Shown: positions 33,065-45,870 of the stretch, one piece after another
Layout: the number at the start of each line of letters is the position of its first letter
Position numbering within the stretch: the first letter of the stretch is position 1
NCBI GenBank assembly: GCA_010405405.1
Contig: MU004244.1
Location: 313,895-377,894, forward strand
Length of the DNA: 64,000 nucleotides
Reading direction: 5' to 3'
Source of the DNA: Microthyrium microscopicum
Lineage: Eukaryota; Ascomycota; Dothideomycetes; Microthyriales; Microthyriaceae
Notes under the pieces: model-generated
What the model saw: only the letters and a program-made list of their open reading frames with translations
What the model was told of the DNA's origin: nothing
The model's database searches: none
Position numbers and translations under genes: made by a program

Positions 33065-36000
33065 TTAAAAAGTCTCGCTGCCATCAAGAGATGTGCGGTA
33101 AGTTTCGTAGCTCACTGAATAGGGACGTTAGTGTTTGAGATCAATTGGTGTGGTGGAGGCTGAGGACTTACCAGGACTATCTGGTGGCTGAGGAACTGGC
33201 TTGCGTTTGCTTGCTGCGCTGCCTGATCGTGGCATGTCGCGTGGACCTGTTGGCCGACGATTGAGAGAGGATGAGCCTGTTGGGCGAGGTGAGGGTGTCA
33301 TGTCGTATCGTGTGCTGCTGCGATCGGTTTCTAGGCTCTTACGCACTTCTTCGATTGGCTCCAAGGGACTGGCGATGTGCATGCCCGAATTCATCATTGG
33401 GACACCATAGAGCGAGTAGCTTTGCTCAGAGCTCTGGAACGGAATCTTTGGTGGAACAAGGGGACCATCGTCGGGTACTCTTGCTGAACGATAATGTTGC
33501 ACTTCTTCTGAAGCCGAGTGTTGACTGTCGCCGTCTTCCGATTGAAGTGGAGAGAGGCGTTGCATACCGCTATCAGCAGAGAATCGGCTTCGATTGGCTG
33601 CGAGAGTTGGGGCAGATCCCCAACGGTCGGCATCTGGTGTAGGAGGATTTTGGAATTCCATAGCTTGAGACTCTAGATTGTTGCGGTGAAGGAAGGTAGG
33701 ACCTGGCTTTGGCTGAGGATGTACCATGTTCTGAGAGTTTCGGTGGACCTGGTATTTGGGATCTTGGGAGTTGCGACGATAGTCATGATCATCGTAGTCA
33801 TAGTCATCCTCGTCAAAGTCATCCTCGGGCACCAAAGGAGATCCGCCGCGATGCGCGCCAGTCATGGCATAACGGTCATCAACCAAAGAGCCTTGTGATG
33901 GCATACGATCGTCTTGATCAAGCTCATAATTGTACTCGTCCAAGTTTGAGCCAGACCGGGATGCGGCAGAATAAGGTCGCTGCTCTTTTTTCTGAGCACT
34001 GTTTCTGGCACTATTATCTGGAACCGATGAGGCAGTAGTTTTAGACCAACGCGAGATCTTGTTGAAAATGGACGAGCCACTCTTGTGCTTGCCTCGAGAT
34101 TTGTCTGTCTTTGGTGTAGGCTCGTAGCTTTGAAACTGCCCAGTTTGCTCAGGAGGTGTTTCCAAGCCTACATCCCGTTGTCCAAATTTGGGTGGAGTGC
34201 CCAATGAACGCACTGCGTACTGGTCATCTCGTGGGGCATACATTTCTTCAGCATCCTCATCACCTTCAAGAACTGTGCTGATCCGGTTACCGTCGGATCC
34301 TCGCCGAGCATCATAGCCAGAATGCATTCCAGTCAATTGTCTAGAGGAAGGATTCGACAGATGGCCAGATTGAGCAGGACTAGAGTTCGTGCCGGCGCGA
34401 CCTTCAGGTTCATAGCCTGGGTCAGGGACTGCTCGAAGATGCTCATAGGAGTTCAGGCTAGCCGTCTGGGTTGGTGGCTGAGATTGTGAAAGAGCCTGGG
34501 CTTCTTTGAGTCCTTCAACTTCGCTAAGAAGCGTCATAAGCATATCCTCAATCTTCCCAAGGTCGTTAGTGCTGCGCATGCTCAAGCCCTTGAATGCTCG
34601 TCGAAATACGTTCTTTTTCTTGGCGCTAGGATCTTCATTCTCGTCTATTGATCGTCGGGGAGTTCGTGGTGATCCGGTTGGCATGGGACGAGGCCCGCTA
34701 ATAACGCGCTGAACAGTAGTATCGTGAGAACGTTGAGCGTGGCTCATAATGATGCGATCTTGCTCGGCAATGTATCGCTTCATCTCTGCAAAGTTGTTGC
34801 GCATTTCAGCGGCAGTGCGGACGAGTGAGGTGAGAATTTCAGTATCGACAGCATTTTTCTGACCGTCACGCACATGTAAATGATCCATAAGAGCAATAAT
34901 GTCCTTGGATTGAATTCGATCCATTCCCTTGCCAGTTGCGCTGTCGTAGAGGGGAGAAGCCATTCCATGAGAAAGACCACTTTCATGGCGAAGATGTTTT
35001 TGAGTCATGAAAGGGTTTTCCTCTTCAGCTTCGTCGTCGAATTGCATGTCATAGTCATCAATGTCGCGCTGAGGGATTGGGTTGGGAATTGGTGACATGG
35101 CAGAAATGTAACCTTCATCACGTTGTGTCGGGCTGTTATTGAACCGTGGCTGAAGTGGTCGTTCCGCAGCTATATCTCTTGACTCCATGAGCTCCTCATC
35201 CTCGAGCTCCTCTACTGATGGTTGATAATATTTGGCTCTGTTTTCTGGTGTACCTCCAATGGCAACACCCAGGCCGGCTGCTGCGACTGCAGCTCCAGTG
35301 CCAGCCAATGCCACGTTCCGAAGGCGATGACTATCATGCTGCTCCATATTAGGAGTTGGTTCGTAGGAAGACATTCCTCCAAGACCTTCTCCCAGTTTGC
35401 CGCTGAGAATGGACGGATTGGTGATCACATCGTCTTCATCATCATGGCCGAATCCTATTTCGGGAATGTCGCCAGGGATTGGAACATATGTGCCAGAAAT
35501 CACTGGCCGGTCGTCAATCGATCGTGTTTCGCTTTGAGCTGGTGACTCCACTCTGGTAGTCATGGCCATTGCTCGATCTCGAATAGCTTCCCAACGCTGT
35601 TTGCTGTCTCCGAACCCTCTGGACTCTGGTGGGCCTTGATATGCCTCTTGATCACTAGCCAGAGTGCCCCGTCCTGGACTGAATGCCTCTCTGTCGCGAA
35701 AAGTGTCTGTCTGTAATGAATGACCAGGCCTCAGAGGGCTCGACTTTACAGATGAGTGGATGCTGATGTTGGAAGGATCCTGGAGAGATGCCACAGCAGA
35801 TTCGGCAGCTGGAGGAGTATGTACGTAGCGAGGCTTTGAACCAACATATTGAAGGTCTTGCTCGAGTCCAGAACTTTCGAGGCCAGAATGGTCTTCGGTC
35901 ACATAACTGTTATCGGTGTACATCGTGTCACGATGATGCCCTAAATCAGAGTTGATGACACTATCGCCTTCAATTTCTTTCCGATACATGTCGTTCTGCG

Positions 36001-38215
36001 CATGTTCTCGTTCCAGCCATTGATCCAAGTCATCACCTCTTGGAGTTTCGGGGCTATACTCGTCCTCAGGTAAGATCTCAAATCCACGTTCCAAGTTGAT
36101 GCCATCAGGACGTTTCTTTCCAAGATGGGCACTGGGTGAGGATGCTCCAGAGACAGGTGGTGAGGCAGATTTGCGGCCCTTGCGCTCAGAAGAGAGCGAA
36201 TGAGTGCTCCGAATGGATCTCACACGCGGGTGTTCAGCAATCTCGATACTACTACGACGAAGGCTTGAATCACTTTGCACCGGGCTCAAATTGCGAGTTG
36301 GCGTCTTGAGATGTTCTCGAGAATGTCGATGATGTAATGCCGCCGCAGTAGCTGCCGCGGCTGCAGCTCCAAGTCCAGTAGCAGCCAGTCCAGAATGCGA
36401 ATGATCCTCATCGTCTTCATAAACGCCGTCAGGTATGGTGTTGTGTTGGGAGAATTCTTCATGGTGTTCTTCGGTAAAAGGAGACTTGAGAGATTGTCGA
36501 GTTACTGGTGATCTCATTTCCCGTGGTGATCTACGAGCGACTTCGCGCAACTCTCTAGTCGGTGTTGCCGTTCTACGGCTAGACCGAGAAGAGGGGCGGT
36601 CAGTGAATACTTCAGATCGCAGAGAATCGCGGGTAACGTCTGAAGATAACGTGCTCTGCATAGGCAGTGGAGGAATTTCAGATGTGTCTTCGACAAAGCG
36701 ATGACCGGAGTGCTCTTCGGTATGGTTTTCAGTGACGCTTGCCGCTCGACTACGACTCTGACTCTTGCTGCGCCGCTTCTTGCGGTCTTTGTCCAAGGTA
36801 GAAGATGAACTATGATGCTTCAATGCAGCTGCACCCCCGAGGCCAACAAGAGCAGCAGCCGCAGCGCCTGCCATTAGTCCCTCCTTGGAGTGTTTCTTGC
36901 TCCCACTACTTCGGCGTCGGCCATGACTATCACGTACAGCAGTGTCCGAACTTCGCTCGGATACTGAGTCACGGCTAGAACGACGAGATGTACGTCGGCG
37001 CTCTGAGCCTTCTGTATGGATTACTCCTTTGTCGTCTGCAATGATGTCTGGTTTTCGGCCTGCAACACTAGGAAGACTGGAAGATTTCGAAACTCGACGT
37101 TCTTCATCTCGTCGAGATGATGTAACAGAAGATCTCGACCCAGACATATCTTCGAACTTTTGACGATTCTTCATGGCTCGTTGCTCCTCCTTGACCGCGT
37201 TGAGTTCCGGGAGAATGAGCTTTTTGATAGCGTCCTCAACAGCATTTAGGAGTTTAGGATTGTTGATTGAAGATGACGAAACTGCAGACCTAGAACTGAC
37301 AGTACTAATCTCAGAAGGATGCAAGTTTGGTTCTTTGTCGTCACGAACTTTGCTTGACCGCGATTTGCTGGAGCGGTATTCCTCTGCAAGAAGTTCTTTA
37401 CTAACACTTCTGCTTCGGCTACTGCGCTCGGATCCAACAGAGCCTTTTCGGCGGCTAGAAGACTCTCGGATTCTGACGCCAGGATCTTTTTGCAATTTTT
37501 CCATGACTCGTTGGGTTATTCGTTCTTTACTACCGCTTCGACTGCGGCTTCGAGAAGGAGCTTTGAGCGTATCGCGCGTGGTGACCTGTTCCTTTTCGGC
37601 GCTACGGCGCTTCTTGGGACTATAAAGTCTAGAGGTCGACATATCCATCAAACTATCGGGTGGCATGCTTGAGATATCCGATGGTGGTACAATGACCCGA
37701 CTCAGGTTGGATTGGGTGCCAAGATCAGAATAATCAGTCTGGTCGTGTAACACTTCAACCTCAACAGGTGGTCGGGTAGATGAAACGTCGGAGCCGGATG
37801 AAATCTCTATGGATTCGTTGTCTCCAGAAGGCAGGGAAATACGGCGAACTGCTGAAGGTCGTCCTTTCCGGTTTGTTTCTGAGATTTGAATATGGTCCCG
37901 TCCTTGTTTAGATCTACGAGAGGCCGATGGAGTAACACGAACACGTAGACTGGGTCTTGATGTAGGACTGCTACCGTTTTGATTGCCCTCAAAGTACTCT
38001 ATAAGCAGCGACGTAGATGAGTCTTTCTTCTTGTCGGCTCTTTTGGTTGTAATTGTAACAGGAGAACCGTCCTCTGGTATGGTCCAGTGTGTCTTATCGG
38101 TTCGATGGGAGATGTTGGTAGCAGTGTCGTCGCTCACACCGAGTGCGCTGGTGTTGTCGGCAGAGCTTATGTCTGTAGGGGCAGGAAGAGGAGGTCGACG
38201 AGAATCGACCCCCAT
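33065..38215 (-). CDS. Very large, mostly disordered Ser/Arg-rich protein of unknown function
   Basis: Not recognised. A 5044-nt first exon (38215-33172) and a 50-nt last exon (33114-33065) are joined across a 57-nt intron (GTAAGT..TTCAG, branch CTAAC). The product has 1697 residues and ends SYETYRTSLDGSETF. The N-terminal part has DKTHWTIPEDGSPVTITTK and SLLIEYFEGNQNGSSPTSRP. About 150-600 is dense in Arg/Ser (RS-like) and Lys. Three Ala/Gly-rich hydrophobic stretches stand out near residues 442-463 (MAGAAAAALVGLGGAAAL), 605-627 (LAATGLGAAAAAATAAAL) and 962-985 (VALAGTGAAVAAAGLGVAIG). A folded, charged block near 1110-1165 (QSKDIIALMDHLHVRDGQK; ILTSLVRTAAEMRNNFAEM) looks helical. Such length and composition fit a scaffold or tether at membranes or septa, but that is speculation. 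The start is the first ATG of the frame; an upstream exon cannot be excluded. Confidence 0.8.
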
Positions 38216-40232
38216 GGTAAGCGGCGGCTTAGAGGATATGTTGGAGATGCATGAGCGATAGCCAGTAGAAGGATGAAGAGGCTGTGAGCCGAACAGGCGA
38301 GGATTAGAGCTTTGAAGAGTGTTTGCAGGGCAGTAGGCTGTGCAGGGGCAAGCTTTACTGCGGCAAAGGCTGGCTCTTTAGCAATGGGAATTGAATCTGC
38401 AGGAGGCAGGCCAGGATAAGTGAATTGAGAAGAGGTGAAAGAGATTTGGCAACAAGTGCCTTTTGGGAGTAAGAAGAAGTCAGCTTGGTGCGACTGAGTC
38501 GGCGACTTGGAGCAAGATGGGGGTGGAGGGATGAGTTGGCAAAGCAAGCAACCCTGGCACCGCACCAGCCTCGTTGGACCAGGATGTTTTTTTGGGCGCT
38601 GGTTCGACGGCGATTCAGCTAACGAAGGATTTCAACTTGCAATGGGCGAATTAAAAAGATAATGAATTGGTGATGAATGAATTGAGAATATGAGGATAGA
38701 CAATGGAGGATAACGGATGGAGGTTAGGTTGACACTCTGGCATTTGAAGGAAAGAGCAAGCCGGGGACCTGCAAGTTGAGACAAGAACAGAAGCAACGAC
38801 GATGATGGATGAAAAACGCCCGCCTCTTAGTTGCGGCCCACCCGCTGATTGGCTATCAAAACGGCAGAGGCAGGAGCAGCTTAGTCAACCAACTCAACAC
38901 CAAAAGAATATAAACGGCTTAACGCTGTTAAAAGCCGCCAGTTTGTCGCCACGGGAACCACTTTACAACAATTGATCTTCCTCCCAAAATCTATATCAAA
39001 ACCAGTTCTATCATGCACCTTTCCTGCACATTGCCTCTCAATCACCATCTCCCATCTGCACAATTCCCATAACACTGCTCATCATCACAGAACTACTTCT
39101 AATTCTCCTGTACCATGCATCTCTCCTTTCTCCAATTTGCCTGTTTTTCCGCCGCCCGGCATTGTTGCCATGGAACTCCATTCACCAGGCCCAGAAATTT
39201 CTGCATTAACCTGCATGTTTCGCTGCAAGCCTGATGCACCATCTCATCCACTGGCCAAACCTGCCTCTCCGCCAGCTGCAGTACTTCCACCCAAACCTTG
39301 AAGTCTCGCCGGTCTCTTCTCTCACTGGCCGAACAACTTTTCTGCCACATCTTGCACCGCCACAGATTTCTCGTAAGTAGCATGTTTGATGTTTGATAGT
39401 GCCAGGTCAATCCTTTGACCATGCGTCGCCGAGCCTGTAGACGCAGGTCCAATCGCCATGCGTAAACCACATATCTCCAGCCTTTTTCCCAAATGCGCTC
39501 GGTAGAGCCACAGCATGCGCGAAACACTTCCCATGTTTCCCATCCAGTTCACTACGCCGCAATATAATGATCCATGTGGTTATGAGCCAGGATTTTGTAG
39601 ACCTTTTGGGTCACTTCTGTAAGCTTATTCGCTCTATGCTCTCCCACCGTCTTTTCATGCCCCCGCGTGCCCCAACTGCCAGCTCAACAAACCATAACGG
39701 CTGGCTTCCTGGTAGACAGGCCAGTAGACATTGTGATTTGACGACTCTCCACGGGCTTCATGGGCTTCACGGGCCTCGGCTGCGGGACTGGTCGATCTTC
39801 CGCCCTATGAAGGCAAAGTGGGAAAGGTTTAAAGGTTTGTGTGGCCAATGAAATGTTGACGAGAGTTGATGTCTTTGAGGTAAATGTGTGTTGTCTTTGT
39901 AGTGCCATATATCGTGCAACGACCGGTGGCCAGTTATGTTTTACTTGAGTTGGTGTGAACCCAATCATCTTCTCGAAAGCAATATTTACCTTCGTCCTGC
40001 TTTGCTTGGTATTCAAGTGAGAGCTTTAAAGTCTCTTGACTGGTCTCCTTGTCTATACTCAAGCTCGGTATCAGATCATGTCTGTGTACAGAATGAATGT
40101 ACCTCTACCTGGAGCACCACATCATCGACAACATCTTGATCAATCATGAACCGGAGACAACGTAATTCGTTAAGCAGTAGACTATGCATAACAGCAATTT
40201 TATGCTCTAAAGATACATAGCTGAAGCCAACT
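38216..40232. other. Intergenic, 2.0 kb
   Basis: Upstream region of the giant-protein gene and 3' side of the HAS1 gene. Short open frames on both strands (for example 38972-39301) carry no domains. No RNA gene recognised. Probably promoter plus long leader. Confidence 0.4.
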
Positions 40233-42246
40233 CTATCTATCCTCCCTCCGCTTCTGCTTCCCATTGTGATATCTCTTCGCCTGACTCGGCTGGCTCCCAT
40301 ATGCCCGTCGACCCTCGGTTTTCTTATCTCTTGCCATACTCGCACCAAGCGTAATATCCACACGCGGCGGTGTCGCAAAGCCAAATGACCGCGCAAGCTT
40401 GACCAAGTCTAATTTATGCACGTCAAATACACTGCGCAAGCTATGAGACGCATATGCATTCAGATAGCTGCGATATCCCTCCTTGGCACTCTATTGTCAT
40501 CATTAGCACATGTATTCAAATTCAGCGTGATGAGTAACAAACCTTGTTCAAGTAGTAATTCGCGCCAATCAGTTTCTCCAATTGACTTTGGATGTTGAGC
40601 AATTTCTTCGCTGGTAACTCAAACTCGACCAGTGGCACACGTGCCTCTTTCAACTGCTTGAGGAAGCCGACTTCGCTGGGCTGCAGAAAGATGAGACTGC
40701 GACCTGTTGCGCCGGCCCCCCGCGCTGTACGGCCCACGCGGTGGATGTAGTCGCGCGGGTCATCGGGCGGATCGACTTGCAGGATCCAATCTACAGCCGG
40801 GATGTCAAGTCCACGCGCGGCGACATCGGTGCATACGAGGGTGCCGGCGGTGGCATTACAGAATTCGAAGAAGGTATTGGTTCGCTTTTGTTGCTTCTGT
40901 TTGCCGTGGAGAGCGAGGACAGGGAGGTCAATGTAGTTGAGGAGCTCGGAGAAGTAGTCGACACAGTTGCAGCTGGAGAGAAAGACGATGATCTTCTTTT
41001 TTTGGTGCCTATGATTGTTAGTGAAACCATCCACATATTGAAGATGTGCAAAACATACTTTTTCAGGAAGGTGAAGAGCAGTCTGAATCTCAGATCGGAT
41101 TCAACGATTACATAGCCTTGTTCCAATGTGTCCACAGTGCTGTGTTCTTTCCGATAGTCGACGTTGATATAGAGTGGGCCAGGCCGCAACGAAATTCGAG
41201 CAAGATCTTCAACTTTGGTGGTTTGGGTGGCACTAAAAAGCATTGTTTGTCGGTTCTCCTTGGGTAGCAGCTTAACAATTTGACGCATTTCATCTTCGAA
41301 ACCGACTTCCAGAATCCGATCCGCTTCATCAATTACTAGAGTTCGTAAATTCTTGAAGACAAAGCCTGGGGTGTTCTGGAGATGATCTAGTAGTCGTCCT
41401 GGGGTTGCCACGAGTAAATTCACACCCTTGGCCAATTTCTCTGATTCCGCTCGTCGATTTGCTCCACCAATTACTATACCGAATGTTTGACTGTGGTTTT
41501 CCATCAATTCTCTGGCAACACCAAAGATCTGGAGCGCGAGTTCTCGAGTTGGAGAGACTATGATGACACCCGTTCCTAGATTATGTTAGTTTGAAATATG
41601 AAATACAGATGGTGAATTTACCATTTCGAGGCTTGAACCGTAACGATGAGAGCATTTCCACTGCAGGAATCAAGAAAGCCAAAGTTTTGCCTGATCCTGT
41701 TTTCGCTGCACCCAGCACATCTTTTCCAGCCAAAAGTGGCGGGATCGATCGTTGTTGAATCTCTGTCATGCTTTCAAAGCCCATCGCGCCGATAGCTTTC
41801 ATGGTTCTCTCCGATAAATGAAGATCTTTGAAATTTGTGACCTCTTCGTTGAGCGTAGGCAGCGTTATTTGCTTGCCGGAAGGCAAGTCTGTTTCGGCTT
41901 CCGCATCATCGATGGTATCGTTCTGGTTGTCATCATCGTCCATATCGCTGTTGAGAACATCATCATCTGGTTGTCCCATGCTTTCGGTCGCATCAGCCCC
42001 ATCTTCAGCATCTTCCGCGGCGGCACTGTTCAGCGCATCAATCTCGATTTCGGGCTCGATCAAGTCTTGAAGTGATTCTGGCTCTGACGCTATTTCTTCC
42101 TTTGCTTTCTTGGATTTCTTTGCGATTGTGGTATCGGTTGTCTTGGGCGTAGAAGTTGCGGTGCCGTCGCCGACTGCCTCAACGTTCTTGAAAGCTTTTG
42201 CGTGCTTTCTTTTGCGCTTGCGGGATTCTTGATCGGCAGATGCCAT
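40233..42246 (-). CDS. HAS1: ATP-dependent DEAD-box RNA helicase Has1
   Basis: Nucleolar DEAD-box helicase for 40S and 60S ribosome assembly. Minus-strand exons 42246-41622, 41575-41059, 41008-40543 and 40490-40233 give 621 residues in phase. The N-terminal extension is Lys-rich then strongly acidic. The Q-motif region is [19 protein letters not shown]. Motif I is AAKTGSGKT (about 180-188), Ia PTRELALQI, then [13 protein letters not shown] in VIDEADRIL (about 291), SAT in LFSATQTT, and motif [11 protein letters not shown] (about 470). Has1-specific C-terminal blocks follow: [27 protein letters not shown] and [14 protein letters not shown], with a basic tail. All catalytic motifs are intact. 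The ATG at 42246 gives the usual start ([14 protein letters not shown]); it diverges from the DUF1365 gene. Confidence 0.96.
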
Positions 42247-42607
42247 GATAACCCGTATACGAAGGGATATTTCTTGTTTGGACGGGCAGAATGTGCAATT
42301 GTTGAATTCCAAGTCAAGGCTATTTGGTGGTGGGGAAATTCTTGTCGAAAAAAAGTTTGGGAGGAGCATAGGCACTAGCCTTCTTTGGTCCTAGTGCATC
42401 TTCCCCCAGCCGCATTGGCGACTTTTAGGCGCGCAGTGGTTGACCTCACCACATCTTCAGACATGTTTGATAATGAGATCAAGCGAACATGCGGTCCTTT
42501 TCACGTTGCACTCCTTTGATAACGAAATCTCTCGATAGCCATGATAAGATGAATTCCTTCCGCTACCCCCGCTACCTCCAAAGCTCTCCTTGACAGCTCC
42601 AGTTGAG
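42247..42607. promoter_or_regulatory. Divergent promoter between HAS1 and the DUF1365 gene
   Basis: 361 bases between two outward-facing ATGs. No coding sequence is supported inside. Both promoters must lie here. Confidence 0.55.
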
Positions 42608-44492
42608 ATGGCAAACGCACCTCTTGTCCTAGGACTATGGGCTGTGCTCTGGGAACTGCGTCCACATTATGACAAGACTAGATTTACGGATCTTGTTCTT
42701 TTCCTGGGTATCCAGGGGCTTCAAGTCGTGCAATCCTACGAGCTGTCTATTTGGAGACCACTCAAGCCAGTTGTACAAGTTGTTATCACAGCCTTTGCTG
42801 TCCTTGGTTCTGTATTAGCTCTTTGGGCTCTGAGCAGGTCTAGGAAGCAGCCTAAGGAACTGGATTGGGAACCTGTCAATTGCCAAGTTCCCCTAGTACA
42901 TCGCTGTTTGACCATACATTCACGCATGTTTCCCAAGAAGCATTCATTTTCATACAAGTATCTTCAAGTATCAGTACCTGTAGAATTTGAAGGCAACTAC
43001 GGCAAGATCTTCTCGGTCAAGCCAAGTCAGAAATGGGCGCTATTCCAAGTTGACCCTACAGACTACTTAGAGCGACATGATGAAGCCTCCTCTCTGAAGG
43101 AAAAACTTGCACAATATCTAGAATCTCAAGTCAGTCATTACGATATTTTTATGCATAACATTATCTAATCAAGAGTCAGGATGTACCGAGAGATTCATGG
43201 CATCACGCATATCTGGTAACAGCTCCAAAGTTCCTAGGATACTCTTTCAATCCCGTCTCCTTCTGGTACATCTATGACCATAGAGATGCTTTAACCACGA
43301 TGATCTTGGAAGTAAACAACACTTTTGGGGAGAGAAGGATGTACTTGCTCAAGGACACACCAAATGATCTTGCCGCGGATGCAAATTCTTCTCGGTTCCG
43401 AAATCACTGGGAAAAGGACTTTCATGTCTCGCCTTTCAACTCTAGAAAGGGACACTATTCGTTGTCAGCACTTAATCCTTTCCGCGATGGGACTATCAAG
43501 GCTCCTGGAATTGACAACAATATTGTTTTGACTTCCTCAAAAAGTCACGCGAAACTTGTGGCTAGACTCCTGTCGGATGGCTCACCACTTGATCTCAGCT
43601 CAGTATCAACAGCTACAATTCTGCAGCTGGTTCTTCAATGGTGCTGGCTTGGGATCTTCACATTTCCCAGGATCATCAAGGAGGCTTTCGTCCTTTTCTT
43701 TCAAAGGAAGCTCCACGTGTGGCTCCGTCCAGAAGTTGTTGCTTCTAGCGCATCAAGAGCACCGAATGCTACAGAAATGTACCTATCCCTTGACCCATTG
43801 ATCTTACAAATGATGCTAAACGTTTTGAAAGGGAACTGGAAAAGAACTTCATTGGCTACATGAAGCAGGTCGTATCTTCTTCACAACAACCTGTGACCAT
43901 AATTTTATCTGGAAGTATTTTCTCGCCGCAGACAATCGGCACTGAGGGGAGCACTGACGGCAAGCCGCCTCCTCAACAGATCGAAATTCGAATTCTGAGT
44001 CCAGAATTCTTCACTAGAATGGTCCATTATCATACAATCCTACAGGCTATCCAGTGTGAAGGATCGCTGGCAGAGGAGAAGAGCCGGACAATTGAAGTGT
44101 CACTTCTCGACAGTCTATCATTGCTTCTTACGGAAACCAAATTGACGAATACCTTGCCTCAACTTGCTATTGTTAGTCGTTTGCGCTGGACCACGATGAC
44201 TTCACTCAGATGCACTCCACCTGATCTGGCGTATTCCCGCAAGGACAAATCGCCCATCCAGACTGGCACTGGGTTTTCGGTACTTGATGAATTTGTCATA
44301 TCGAATGATAGCGAAGGAGAGGCAGAAAGCTACCGTCGGATTGCGACTAAACTATTCTTAGCGAAGAGGCTGGCATTTGGTCTTACTGAGGTCATGGATC
44401 TCCTGGACTTTGGAATGAGGGTGTTGTTCACATATTATTCTCCGACAAGCTGGTCATGCCTTGTACATTTATTGGCTTGGATCAAAGGCTAA
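42608..44492 (+). CDS. DUF1365-domain protein with N-terminal membrane region
   Basis: Exons 42608-43129, 43180-43778 and 43832-44492 (introns 50 and 53 nt; the first uses a GTCAGT donor) give 593 residues. N-terminal hydrophobic segments lie around 15-75 (FTDLVLFLGIQGL; VVITAFAVLGSVLALWAL). The DUF1365 domain then begins with VHRCLTIHSRMFPKKHSFSY and continues as FLGYSFNPVSFWYIYD and HWEKDFHVSPFN. In bacteria DUF1365 genes sit beside cyclopropane-fatty-acyl synthases and amine oxidases, hinting at lipid modification; the fungal role is unknown. The ATG at 42608 is the first in frame. The second intron acceptor (TTGAAAG) is ordinary in context but less certain than the others. Confidence 0.85.
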
Positions 44493-45870
44493 GCTGCTCC
44501 GAATACAGCTCTATAATCATGACAGACAGGCTTGACAGGATGGAGTCGCCTTCAAAGGACGAACTCCTGGCCTCAGCCTGATGGCAGACATCCTTGTCCC
44601 CATTGAATATCTGCATAGAACAGTGACAGTTGTCCTAGTTCTTGATCAAAGCAGTCAATTTGACAACCTCTTTGTCTGAACACGCAGGTAAATGTATAGT
44701 CTGAGTCGAATCTCAGTATGCAAGAAGACATTGGTGCGAGACAGCCTTCTACGAACAACTCAGCCTTCTCACCCCTCGCGTTCGTCAATTTAAATGACTA
44801 CCAAAGCACTCCGCGGTAAATCGGCCCAGCCTTGCACAGGTCAAACCCTCAAATATCTCGCCGACCCTAGCAGCTTTTATATTACCATCCCACCGGTGAC
44901 ATCAGAATTTTATCATTGAGGGGTCCCACATTGGCACTGCCCGCAAACAGCCGAGATCGCTCCGACAACGATGAATAAAATGGTTTGCGTGCTCACGATA
45001 GATTATTTTGCAGCTGTTCTGACTCCAAAACCGGCCTCTTTGCGGCAGACGACATGAATTTTCGGCGTATGTCGGTAGCTTACCTCGGCAGCTTAGCTTT
45101 ATCCTAGCTTGCTGTACCAAACAACACCCACAAGGCTGGATCCCAGCCGTGCTAAGTTCTAACCAACAAAGTTATGGGTTCGCGTCAGATGTCGATTGGT
45201 ACCATTTAAACATTTCCACATCATGTATAGATGTATTTACCACCAGAAGACATAGTGGACGTTACAAGCTGCACCATTTCTACACTCAGAATCTGCTATG
45301 AAAAGAGAGCAGCACCGCATCTAATGACCGTTTTGCCTTCCACTAGCCCGGGCACAGCTACACCACCCCAACCAATGGCTCAGCTCCAGTGCCTCATGTC
45401 AATCTCATTTTCACGTGCGTGATGAGAGAATCCAAAAGATCCAAAAGATCCAAGAAATCGAGAACCTGTGGATCCCCGCAATAAAACTAGCGCAGGATCC
45501 CGTCGAACTTTTTGCGTTAAGCCGAGGGCTGGTTCTTCATTCAACAACCCAAGGTCAAACCCACCGTCCTTGTTCCCGAGGCGAAACCGGAACTATTTAC
45601 TCAATCTAGCGACTTTGTATGGCGATTCCATGGTGTCTAGGGTCATAATTGAACAAGACTCTCCGATGACTCCCGAATTGTGACTAGTGCTCCAAAGTAT
45701 CGTGCGTTTATAGACCATGGCTGCCCCACGACTTCATGGCCTGAGCCCCTTTGCCCTCGTGCTCAACTATTTTCTCTTGTGAAATCTCCACTCTTCAATT
45801 GTAAACCTTGGGATTGACTTAATACGAGTATCCATAAACGTCCCTATCTTCATTACAATCATTGTCCATC
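44493..45870. other. Intergenic, 1.4 kb, upstream of isocitrate lyase
   Basis: No gene recognised. The right half is the presumed promoter of isocitrate lyase; a short tandem run of atccaaaag units occurs near 45428-45449. Confidence 0.4.

Noticed and set aside
36942-37625. Plus-strand Ser/Arg/Leu-rich open frames inside the giant protein gene
   Set aside because: They are antisense shadows of the RS-rich coding sequence; no splice signals or domains.
44573-45120. Small minus-strand frames between the DUF1365 and isocitrate lyase genes
   Set aside because: No domain, no conserved-looking pattern and no splice-linked partners.
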